Assembly (NCBI RefSeq): GCF_000003815.2
Contig: NC_049982.1
Coordinates: 19,462,496 to 19,526,495, forward strand
Direction of reading: 5' to 3'
DNA: 64,000 nucleotides
Source: Branchiostoma floridae
Lineage: Eukaryota > Chordata > Leptocardii > Amphioxiformes > Branchiostomatidae
Every line of letters starts with the position of its first letter. The first letter of the stretch is position 1. Positions 46,701 to 56,700 of the stretch are shown piece by piece. A model generated the notes under the pieces. The model was not told the origin of the DNA. It did no database searches and worked only from the letters and a program-made list of their open reading frames with translations. Position numbers and translations under genes: made by a program.

Positions 46701-49286
46701 CCCGAAAAGTTGGACGCGGAAGCGCTGGATACTCGTGTGGAACTAGCGTGTGCAAGTCTTCGACAGGTCATGAAGATGCTGATCACAGACGGGAGTAGGG
46801 TCCCTGTTAAAATCATCACGCGCAATGTGCAGTTCTCCATGTGGCAAGAGTCGCTAGATAGTGACGTTGACAGCGCCTGGCATGGTCTGCTGGATCTCGC
46901 TGGAGCGCCTCTGTGGGGTTTGATCCGCTGCGCAATCAGAGAAGGGGCTTACCCACTGCTGCAGCTTGTCGACTTGTCTTCGGGCAACAATTACGAGATA
47001 TATACCCTTCTTCACGAGCTTGTCGCACGCGAGTTGGAAAGCTACACGGAGATCATGTGCGTCCAAAGCGTGAAGTATTACCTGGAGATTGTGCCCTCCA
47101 CACTTCGCAGTGAGTCTACCATGCATCGAATCAACAATGCTGAAGAGGGATGCAGGCTGAAAATGCAGACTACAGGTCCCACAAAACCAGTAAATATCCA
47201 CGCAGTCTACAGCAACAAGCATGTGGAATCACAACCTGGGCATGTCATGGTCAAGGTGCAAAGGTGTCACGTTCAGCCAGAAAACATGTATGCAGTTACC
47301 AGTGAAGCACAAAACGGGTATGTCATACACTGGTCACATGACGCCGACCACGGTTGGGACTTCCTCAGCTTGGACTTTGTGGGAACCGTGGTACAAGTAA
47401 CCCCGAAGTGCAAGTTTCGTCTTGGTGACCGCGTCATCGGCGTCTTCCCTGCTGTAGCGTCCTCTGTCGTCTCCCTTCCCGTTTCAGTAGTCCAGAAGCT
47501 GTCAGACCTCCCACTGTTACAGAACCAGCCCTGTCTGTCGTACTTTGTTTTGGCCTGGGAAATTCTGGTACACTTGCTGGACATCAAACCTAAACAGAAT
47601 GTTTGTTTGTTAGAGGAAACTACAGGCGCGCCTTCTGTCATGGCAAGAGTCATTGAAGCCGTAGCACTGGGTTTGAAGGCCATCTGCTACATAGCACAAG
47701 ACGTTTACAGTCTATCTAGCGTTAGAGGGGGCGTGGCTGTTGTAATCGGAGGTCTACATGCGCCCCTTAGAGCCCAGCTGGCAGATGTAATAGGCAGGAA
47801 TGGAAAAGTAGTGTGTCTGTGTGGTCAGAACCAGCAGACATCTGCTTCCCTCAGAATCAGGCCAGATGTCAGAGTTTTGATAGTCGACACAAGCACAGTG
47901 TTTCACGAGACGAACTTAAAGATGATCATGCCAAATGTATCTAAACTGCTATCGGTACAGTTTCAAAGGAAGTTGAACATCGATCTCCCCTATACACAGA
48001 TCCCCTTGTCCTCGTCCCCTCACAAAGTCGGTCTTCACGATGTGGTAACAACAAGTAGGGCAGAAATCCCCGTTGTCGGTTTCGGCGTACAGTCTGAAGA
48101 TGGGTTACCGGGTACGCCAGTCATCTGTGGGAGAAAGGCGCTCTTCAGGCGTGACGCTTCCTACGTCATTGTCGATGGTCTGACTGGTCTGGGCTTCTTC
48201 ACTATCGAATTCCTTGCTGAGCGGGGAGCGGGGAACATCGTAACCGTGTCCAGGACTCAGCCACAGGCGGACACAGTCACGGAGCTGAGGCGCGTCGGAG
48301 AAAAGTACGGATCAAAAATCATCTGCCTCGTAGCTAACGTCACATCGTACAAAAGCATGACCGCTGCATTGGACAAACTCAGAGACTGTCTTCCCGGCAT
48401 TCCGCTGAAGGGCGTTTTCCTCAGCACTGCCGTCTCCAGTGACCGCATTCTGATCAACCAGAGCCACGCTCAGTTTAAAATGGGACTGGACGCCAAAGTG
48501 GTGGGTACCTGGAACTTGCACCTCACGACAAGACACCTCAACCTCGATTATTTCGTGTGTTACTCATCCATGTCCTCGGTGTTAGGCACCGGTGGGCAAA
48601 CAAGTTACGGGGCGGCAAATGCTTTCTTAGACGGCATCGCCTGCCTTCGTCGTCAGATGCACATGGCCGGTCAGAGTATCAACTGGGGTGCCTTGCAGCT
48701 GAAGACTCTACAGAGAGACAAGAGGATGGCAAAAATCTTGGAGCAAAATGGAATCCGAGATTTGTACAAAGACAGAGTTTCAGAGTGTCTGGAAAATTGT
48801 CTTCTTCTCAATCCGGTTCAGCTGTTAGTTGTTGATCTAGACCGGTCCCGGCTGGCGGCCATGGCGAAACGGTTCCCGGACGTCCGAAGGTTTGAAAAGC
48901 TTGTAAGTGACATTGATGATGTAACAGCAGATGACGTATTGTTGAGCACAGCGGTTGACCTTGACAGATTGGGACAAATGAGCGAGCAGGGCAGACGGGA
49001 GGCGATTGGCGCTTTGACCCGGAACGTGTTTGTCAACCTTCTGAACGCGGAGCCCGGAGATGTGCACACCATGCAGAGGTCCGTCGTTAACATGGGCATG
49101 GACTCACTACTGGCACTCACCGCGCAAAACATCTTCAAGAACAAGTTTCAAGTGGACGTTCCTTGGATCGCCCTGCTAGGCAAGAAGTCAACAATCGAGT
49201 CTATCAACGACCAGGTCTTCGAACAGCTCAATAAACGAATTAGTGAGGGGCAGCCAGTAGCATTTGTCGGAAGAGACGTCCACTGA
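40786..49286 (+). CDS. Animal type I iterative polyketide synthase (6 exons, 2177 aa)
   Basis: Exons 40786-40917, 41635-41738, 42108-42268, 42661-42864, 43072-43253, 43536-49286; 6534 nt, all GT-AG. Domain order: ketosynthase (Cys184 in DTACSSG, His319 in EAHGTGT, His360 in NIGHLES); acyltransferase (Ser641 in GHSVGEV, then YHSHHMEP); dehydratase (His955 in [10 protein letters not shown], Asp1127 in [10 protein letters not shown]); a structural ketoreductase half ([12 protein letters not shown]); an enoyl-reductase-like region (about 1480-1780) with a degraded nucleotide site; catalytic ketoreductase (TGLG near 1809, Ser1938/1939, Tyr1952 in TSYGAANAF); acyl carrier (Ser2118 in GMDSLLAL). There is no thioesterase. 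The architecture is that of reducing animal PKSs related to fatty-acid synthase, such as sea-urchin pigment and fish pks1-type enzymes. Cytosolic; builds an acyl chain on the carrier from malonyl-type extenders. The product is unknown. Start: first ATG after an in-frame TAG; a second in-frame ATG lies 15 bases on. Confidence 0.95.
42899..42981. repeat. 83-bp deletion derivative of the TTA-target TIR transposon (copy 3)
   Basis: In intron 4 of the polyketide synthase. It consists of little more than the two inverted ends (GGCCATGTTGATTTGATTAC ... GGATGTCATCCATATAATCA) of the family at 11429 and 36029, with several mismatches; no target duplication is readable. Confidence 0.75.
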
Positions 49287-50796
49287 CGGGAGACATCACA
49301 AGAGACATAGAGGTAAAAAAAAAGATGTTTCCCCTCCCACATCCATTTAAGATATACCGATATACTCTTTGATTTGTGCAGTGATGTTGAAATATAGACA
49401 ACACTTGTAAGTAAATCAACCGGTACCGTTACTGAGCTGCTCTTCCTATCACAGTTCGAAGACATGAGAAAATTATCCTTGACTATTAAAGACAACTTCG
49501 CAGCGAAAGAGGATATTCTACATTATTTTAGTTGTGCGGTATTCCAAACATCTATCCACTCATAGATACAACAGTGACGTTTTTCCTTAATTTTCAAGCA
49601 AGAAAGTGCGGTGGCATAAGATAGTATCATAGGCTGGGGATGGGACTTGACCGGCAGAGCTAGAGGGGTTTTATTCTCGGTGGCCGGCTGCCGGCTAAAT
49701 CCCTTCCCCAGCTTATGATACTATCTTATGCCACCGCAATATCTGCTTGGAAATTATTTTTTCCTATCGAATTTCAGAAAATTCCACTTGAATGACCTTA
49801 CAATCGACCTGGAGAACGACACGTTGTTTCAATGCGAAACGGACAGAAATGCGGACAGAGAATGGCGAGACTGAGTGGGGAAACAGCGGGCCGAGCCTCT
49901 GGTGATAAGGGTGCAGTCACACGAGCGTGACTGTGTATCAAGTCCGTCCGACATTTTCATACGCATGCGCTGTCGCCCAAACAACGCGCACCTCACACGC
50001 ATCTCAGTCGCTTTGTGGCAGCGTGTATACGAGCCAACACGCATACCTAAATCTGTTCAATGAAAAACAATTGAGATGCGTATGAAGCGCGTATTGTGCG
50101 TACGAGTGCGCATGTAAAAAGTCAATACGGACCTGACTGTCAATTGATCAAAGAGAGAATCCAATGTTGATAGAGTAGTCTGTGATGACTATATCGAATT
50201 TGTTTAGTACATTGTTATGTATCATGTACAGTGGAACCCTGTAGATAACACAGATAATATTTTGAACTGTATCAAATGTTAGATGACTAGATATTGGATT
50301 TCAATAGAAAGCAAATGTACATGTGTTAATCAAGTTCTGTAAGTTCTACGTGGCACATCAACTATCAACAACTGCTGTCGCTTTGTTATTTCTTGCAATG
50401 AAGTTAACAATACTTGGATGTGCATTGTGTATACATGTATATTGTATGCTGTCGACTGTATCTTATCGTTGATAATTTTCCATAGATGAAGCATGTAAAA
50501 AAATCCAGTAATAACGGCCAAGCTGGCATAATGAAATGTTCACATGATAAAATGAATGTATTGTTTTTTGTTGTCTTATCGTCAAATGGAGAAAGTTACA
50601 AATTTGTTTACTTGTTATGTTGTGTGCATTTGAGGGATCCCTTCCCAACATAAGGTACGCTTACAGATAGCATAAAATTGCTGAGTTGTGTGATCTGAAG
50701 CTTTATTGACAATCCGAATTCGACTGCCGCTTATAAGACACACTCGTAGTTGGAGTCGTTTGGCTCGTATGTCTCCAGGGTTTCTTGGTTCAAGAC
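49287..50796. other. Intergenic region between PKS and stathmin-like gene (convergent 3' ends)
   Basis: Both flanking genes end here. Apart from a hairpin MITE (49617-49738) and CG-rich GCATACGCATGC-like sequence around 49960-50110, nothing coding is seen. Confidence 0.5.
49617..49738. repeat. 122-bp hairpin MITE downstream of PKS
   Basis: Arms of about 34 bases: TGCGGTGGCATAAGATAGTA then TCATAGGCTGGGGA, mirrored at the right end with one mismatch (TCCCCAGCTTATGATACTAT then CTTATGCCACCGCA). The loop is about 55 bases. Flanks show no clear target duplication. Confidence 0.8.
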
Positions 50797-52651
50797 TCAA
50801 TTCTGCTGCTCCTCTGACACAGGGCTGAGGTTGCTGCTGGCCGCGAACATGGCCTTGACAACAGTAGCGTCCGCCTGAATCTGGGTGGGGAGAAGGGGTG
50901 CATGGTCAGGATTCAAGCGAGAGATTCAAACAAAGAAACTTATAATTCTTTTTCACACGTCTCCGTCAACTCATAATATATTTTAAGAAACAAGATGACT
51001 CTTAGTTGCAAGCTTACGTTGTACACGAAATACATTGTACCGTTGCAATTTGCAATATTACCTACCTACCAACCTACCTACCTACCTATTCCATTGACCT
51101 CCAGGTCGTTGGGGGGGGGGGGCAAGGTAGCCATCAAGATAGAGATCTAGAGTTGCCTCCAGGTTCGTCTTTCCCTAGCCAGGGTTAACCTCTCCAGGGT
51201 TACAATGTTACGTACATATAAAATATGCACGTATTTTGCTTCCACCTATACATAAGTGTCATACCTTGCGGTGTTCTAAAGCGTCTGCCTGACGCCTCTG
51301 TAGGCCATCCAAGGAAGACTTCTTCGCCACACGGGCCTTCCTCCAGGCCAGCCGCTTCTCCAGGGCCTTCAACTCCCGGCTCTCGCGTGTAGCAATGACG
51401 TCAGAGTCACTCGCAGACGTCAGGGCGACAGGTGTCCCAGATGACTTCTGCTCAGCTGCACGGTTTGCAAGTTTGCGGGATCTTTCTGTCAGAATCTCCT
51501 GTGCAAATTACAGACTATGGCTTGCAACTTACCCTGGATATACCCGCATTCCAGGGCTTATGTGTAGTTTAAGTGCAACTTGCAGGTTTGCCTGATCGAT
51601 AGCTTTCAAGCTGTACCGCAGACTAGTGCCCAAACGAAAAAAGACATACCACCGAAAGGTCCAAACTCGATGTTGGTCATCGACGCACCGCAAAGGTATC
51701 GATCAGACAAACCTGCAAGTTGTACCGAACTACACATATCCTAGGCCCACATAAGCCCATTCTGGTACAGTTGAATCAGAAATCTAGCCTGAGTACCCCC
51801 CCCCCCCCCCCCCATTGGGTTCACTGGCTTAATCCTTTCGCTTGCTAACCAAAGGATTGAGCTAGCGGTCACCGTAGTACGACCGGAGGATGGTACGGCC
51901 ATCGAAAATCACTCCACGAAAATTCGAAACCGTGATTTACCCGTCTCCTGACGTCTGCGTTACTGAGCTGTCTCTCCAGTTCAGTCCCTGACCCTGCCGA
52001 TTTCATCTGGAGCTTCCTCCGCTTCTCCTCCAGCCTCTCCTCCAACTTCTCCAGCTTTATCGGGCGACGCGACTGACGCTTGGACGGAGAAGTTGGCTCC
52101 TCGGCCGGCACATCGAGGGCCACGGAGTCCCCCTGACATGTCAGAGGTAACACACCCTCTTCTCGCAGCTGAACTAAAACGTCGGATGACGACTTGCTCG
52201 GCCTTGGCTGGGACATCGGGGCAGATGGACACTTTTTCACTGGAACCAAAGGCATATGTTACATTAGTTAATTGTCCGATGTGTATATAAGTGAACGATT
52301 AATATCGTATAAGTGCCGTTAACTTGTGTACTCGGTCAAATCGAACCATAGTCAGTATTAATCAGCACATTTATGTGTATCATAGTCAGTGCACTATCGC
52401 TGTACATGTGTTGACCGTGACCATGGCGCAAGTTCATTGACGGACTCCGTTCAGACCGACCGAGCGTTACCTGTGTTGTCTCTCTGTCTCGTTTCCTCCT
52501 GTGTAGCATCTACAGAAATATCCTCTCTACCTTCCTCGGCGTTTGCAGAAATCCCCTTTACATCTCCTCCTGTCTTCTCATCTCCTGGATACACCTTTCC
52601 GTCCTTAGACAGGCACCAACAACTCGCTAGCTTTAGTAAGAAATCCCGCAT
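50797..52651 (-). CDS. Small stathmin-like coiled-coil protein (STMND1-like), 4 exons
   Basis: Exons 52651-52471, 52239-51941, 51498-51265, 50880-50797 (798 nt, 265 aa, GT-AG, frame consistent). The N-terminus MRDFLLKLASCWCLSK has a Cys-x-Cys (11, 13) like the palmitoylated start of SCG10-type stathmins. A segment SSSDVLVQLREEGV (77-90) resembles the SSDIL-like stretch of stathmin-domain protein 1. It is followed by a charged helix KLEKLEERLEEKRRKLQ (122-138), ELERQLSNADVRRRQE..., and a second basic helix (ALEKRLAWRKARVAKKS). Stathmins bind tubulin through such helices; here both the assignment and tubulin binding are inferences. The first exon could be extended by an unseen upstream exon. 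It shares a head-to-head promoter region with NOP14. Confidence 0.6.
51555..51738. repeat. Inverted-repeat element in intron 2 of the stathmin-like gene
   Basis: Left arm TATGTGTAGTTTAAGTGCAA then CTTGCAGGTTTG; right arm CAAACCTGCAAGTTGTACCG then AACTACACATA. About 42 paired bases with few mismatches, loop about 95 bases. A long poly-C run (about 51797-51813) follows. Confidence 0.65.
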
Positions 52652-52741
52652 GGCCGCTGAGCGTTCGGCCGTGACGACCTGTTCAGCAGCCCCGGGAAAC
52701 TTGTTGTTCTATAAACACAACCATGTCAGTAGAACAACGAC

Positions 52742-53110
52742 GTCATAAACGGTTAAAAGGTAGTGCGGCTTGGGGTCTTTTCAAAGAAAACAAATGGAAA
52801 AATTTAAGGTTTGGGTTTTCTTGATTCAAAATCTAATGGATCTGACTCGGTATGGCTAACAAAATCCAATCGGGTTCACCCTAAGTCGGCTAGAATCAAA
52901 CAAGTGCGTCGATGACTTTAGACGTGCTTCGCGCATATCTCGCAAGGTGGCGCCATTGATCGGTGATTGACCCCAACGTGACCCCAAGATGGCGACTGAG
53001 CGCATGTGAGAACATGCTGGCTACTGTTTGTGGAAGCTTTTTCAGAAAATTACGGGTCCTCGGCAAATATCCTGATCATCCGGACTTTTGTAAGTTACTG
53101 TTTGGCCTTT
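52742..53110. promoter_or_regulatory. Head-to-head promoter region of the stathmin-like gene and NOP14, with YY1 motif
   Basis: CAAGATGGCGAC at 52985-52996 matches the well-known YY1 element (CAAGATGGCGGC) found near starts of ribosome-biogenesis genes. AGGTGGCGCCATT lies 40 bases upstream. A donor-like ACTTTTG/TAAGTT near 53090 could end a non-coding first NOP14 exon that would splice to the acceptor at 53712 (TATATTTCAG). Confidence 0.5.
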
Positions 53111-53385
53111 TCTGTTTCCTCTTGTAGTTTAGGTAGGCGGTAGATGCGTAGGAATGCCGCACGTAAAGCCAGATTTGCCAACATGTGCTCTGAAACAGTT
53201 GGTCCTGGAGAGGGAGGGGGCTCAAAATTATAAGAGAGAAAAGCACGAACCGTGGCTTTATATTGACTCAGTTCGGGGTTAAGATCATTGTCATAAATGG
53301 TTTATGTCCATATGTGAAAATAGTATACGCACGTTTGTGCAATGTTACGAAGTCTTTCGAGACACTGCTTTTCAGAAATTATATA

Positions 53386-53640
53386 GCTACGGCCGCGTGG
53401 CGCGTTGGTACACCCGATCCCTCGATCTCGGAAGTTAAGCAACGCGACGGTCCGGACAGTACTTGGATGGGGGACCAACCAAGGACGTCCGAATTGCTGT
53501 AGCCTCACGAAGTTTCCACGAAATCGTCTTCCGGGAGGGACGTAAAACGGGGGTCCCGTGCTCGAGGAGGTGCCTCGACCACAGCCTCATTACTCATACT
53601 GGGTACCTACTGGCTGGCAAAATACACCAGATGATATAAA
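53386..53640 (+). repeat. 5S rRNA-derived SINE (SINE3-type)
   Basis: 53386-53504 is recognisably a 5S rRNA: paired ends GCTACGGCC and CTGTAGCC, CTCGGAAGTTAAGCAA (box A region) and ACTTGGATGGGGGACC (box C, 53461-53476). It has many substitutions in the middle and is followed by a non-5S body containing GGGAGGGACGTAAAACGGGG and GGTCCCGTGCTCGAGG. A 5S head with an unrelated body is the structure of SINE3-class retroposons. The 3' limit is approximate. Confidence 0.8.
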
Positions 53641-53744
53641 GCACCGGGTACCGTGCATAAGATATGATTTAAGCAATAATTGTGAACACAATGGCAATGT
53701 ATCTATATTTCAGAAATTGTTCCAAGGAAAGAAGCACCTCCAAG

Positions 53745-56700
53745 ATGAAGCACAAGCACACGTCTAAAGCTGACTTTGTGCGAAAGAATAAGAAGAAAGC
53801 ACAGGTGAGATTTCAGGACACCTTAAATGTTACAAATAGGTACAGTATCTAGCTTTGTAAGATAAATTACTTACATGAAAGGAGAAAAAGTACTATACAT
53901 TACATTTTGTGTGCCACATAATTGCTAACATGGTAAATATTGTCATATTCATGCTTTTTTTGAATGGTTGGTTTTCAAACCCTCAGAAGGAATCATCCCC
54001 CTACATATCTAATCATTTGGGCTGTACCATCTGATTTTCAGACTGATGTTAAGTCCAACCCCTTTGAAGTGCGGATCAACAGACAGAAGCATAACGTCCT
54101 GGGGAAGAAGCTGCGCAGGTTTGACAAGGGCATGCCGGGCGTCTCAAGGTCAAAGGCCATCAAAAAGGTCAGTCTAGTCTTCATGTGTTGTGATGTGATT
54201 GAATTTTCTATGGAATTACCTATTGTTTTCTCTTCCATGAGTAGATTGTAGAATGCAATGACAGTCAAAGCGAACTATAACTCCACTGTTTTTCATCATT
54301 TCCAGAGGAAAGCCACCCTTCTGCAAGAGTACCAGCAGCGAGACAAGCGGAACCAGTTTGTGGACCGGCGACTCGGTGAGAACGACCCTGAGATGACGTT
54401 GGAAGACAAGATGCTGCAGAGGTTTGCCATGGAGAGGAAGGTACATGTAACATAATCATCAACATTACATCAAATAATCAATGGAAAGGATGACAAATTT
54501 CAACATGGGTACATTTGTTTTGAAAATAATTTCATCAGGTTGGCAGGATATAGGAGAGTTCTTTTCCACAACCAGTAGACATCTTCCTCAGAGCTTCTGA
54601 CTGGAGTTCTGCTTCTCACCGCTATAAATATATAAGAACTCCAGTCAGAAGCTCTGAGAAAGGTGTCTGAGAAACATGGAAAAGTAAGCTAAATAAGTAC
54701 GTACTGGTTTAGTGGAAAAGAATTCTCCTATATCCTATGTGTACATTTGTTCAGGTTGTAGTTACATTGCAGCCCATGATCCCTGTTGACTCTGTGTATT
54801 TTTGACATATGTACATTTGTAGACTCACCATGAGAAGGCCGGTGCCTTCAGTCTGAATGAAGATGAGGAGTTGACCCACTTCGGCCAATCCCTGTCTCAG
54901 ATTGAGAAGTTTGAGGAACCAGAAAGCGATTCTGAGGATGATGCCACTGGAAAACTCTCAGGTACCATGTTTTTGTCATTTTTTTTACCCTTAATTGTTC
55001 ATGTGAAATTATTTTTACAATATGATTGGACTTTCTAACAGTAATTCAATCAATAGACAGGAGACCAGGGCTTCAATGTACTCTATCAATAGTTGTTATC
55101 AAAACAGTTTAAGTAATCTTTGTCCTATATAAACACTGGCTTATGTCTACTGAGTTATTTCGAGTGAGCTTAGACTTTCTGAAATTTTTATTTTGAGATT
55201 GGTTTAGTGATTAATGTTCCCTTACAGGTGAATATGTGAAGGAGGCTCATTTTGGAGGGTTTCTGACCAAGAAAGCATCAAAAGACAGTGGGGAGGAAAA
55301 GGTATGTTGTACATTGTGCAAATTGATCAAAGAAATTTAAGAAGTCCACAAAGACAGCCTGAAGGATATTATGTACTAGTATTTTAGTCTCATTTGGTTG
55401 CCACCATTTTGTGTGTTTGTTTGATTTTGTTTGAACCTTTGTTTATTCACTCTGGCCAATGATATTATGCATCCCCTCCCCCACAGTCTGACAAGCCAAA
55501 GTCAAGACAAGAAATGATAGAAGAAATCATTGCTCAGTCCAAGCAGAGAAAGGTACGTTTTTTTGCATTACAAAATAATGGTGTAATAGAAAACCAGTTA
55601 CTAAGTACTGTATTATGTAGAAAAGTCTGTTTCCTTGTAATTTTAAGCACTTAAAATCAGTTTGTATCATAGTGTTTTCAACAAAACATGTAAATTAATG
55701 TTATGACATACATGTATTTCTAGATTGAAAACTTGTTGTAACAAAGTTAATGATAACATGGTTGACTCCCCATCTGTTATTATAATCAGCATGAGCGTCA
55801 AAACCAGAAGGAACAGACTGATGACCTGAGGGAAAAACTGGACCAACAGTGGACAGACCAACTTCACATGCTGGTCAAGAAAACAAACAAGAAGGAGGTG
55901 ACAAATATATTTTACTCGAACTGTTATGTTTACTTGTAGAATGTTAGATAGTACATCATAGTATGAAACAAGAAGCTTCAAGTTCAGTGTAAGGCAGACT
56001 ATTCTCATTTGCATGGCAAACCTTTGTTGTATTAAAGCATAAGGAAGAGGAAATATCCCCCCAAATGTACATATATTATCAGTGAATAATCTTACATTAG
56101 TGAATAGTCTTTTGATCTCATTCATGATGGCAGTAATGCATTTTTGAAGGAACAAGATGTCATCATTGATGTTTTGCGGTTGTCCAGCTTTACACACTTG
56201 AAATTAGCACATACTTTAATCAGGGCTGATGCAGTAGGACCCAGTATTGATGATACTGCTGTGGGGTTCCCTGACACTGGTGGGCAGCAGTTGGCTAGTC
56301 TTCACACCGCGCTTCCAGACAGTTCTGCTCAGTGGGTCCACGCTGGTGAGGCATATCACAATCATGCTCATGCTGAATGTTATTGACTATAACTTATAAG
56401 CAAAGTTGACACCATGATGACTATATCCTCCACAGTCACAGCCCAAGGAGGACAAGGTCAAGCCTGAGGCAGATGACTATGACATCATGGTGCGAGAACT
56501 TGGTTTTGAGATCAAGGCCAAGGTGAGTCATTAGCTAGTTCACTTCATTCTCAAGTTCACAAGAAACTGTTAGTTAAAAGGTTTTCTATAACCTCTAGCA
56601 CAATCAATGAGGAGGAAGGGTACAATGGGAAAAACACATCAATGTCTATATGTTATCACTAAGTAAACACATGGAGATGATATGTAAAACATTTTTTGGC

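Noticed and set aside
53386-53504. Functional 5S rRNA gene
   Set aside because: Too many substitutions in the central arm, and it is fused to a SINE-like body.
56144-56386. 80-codon frame in NOP14 intron 7
   Set aside because: No similarity to NOP14, no matching splice phase, and the flanking exons join perfectly without it.
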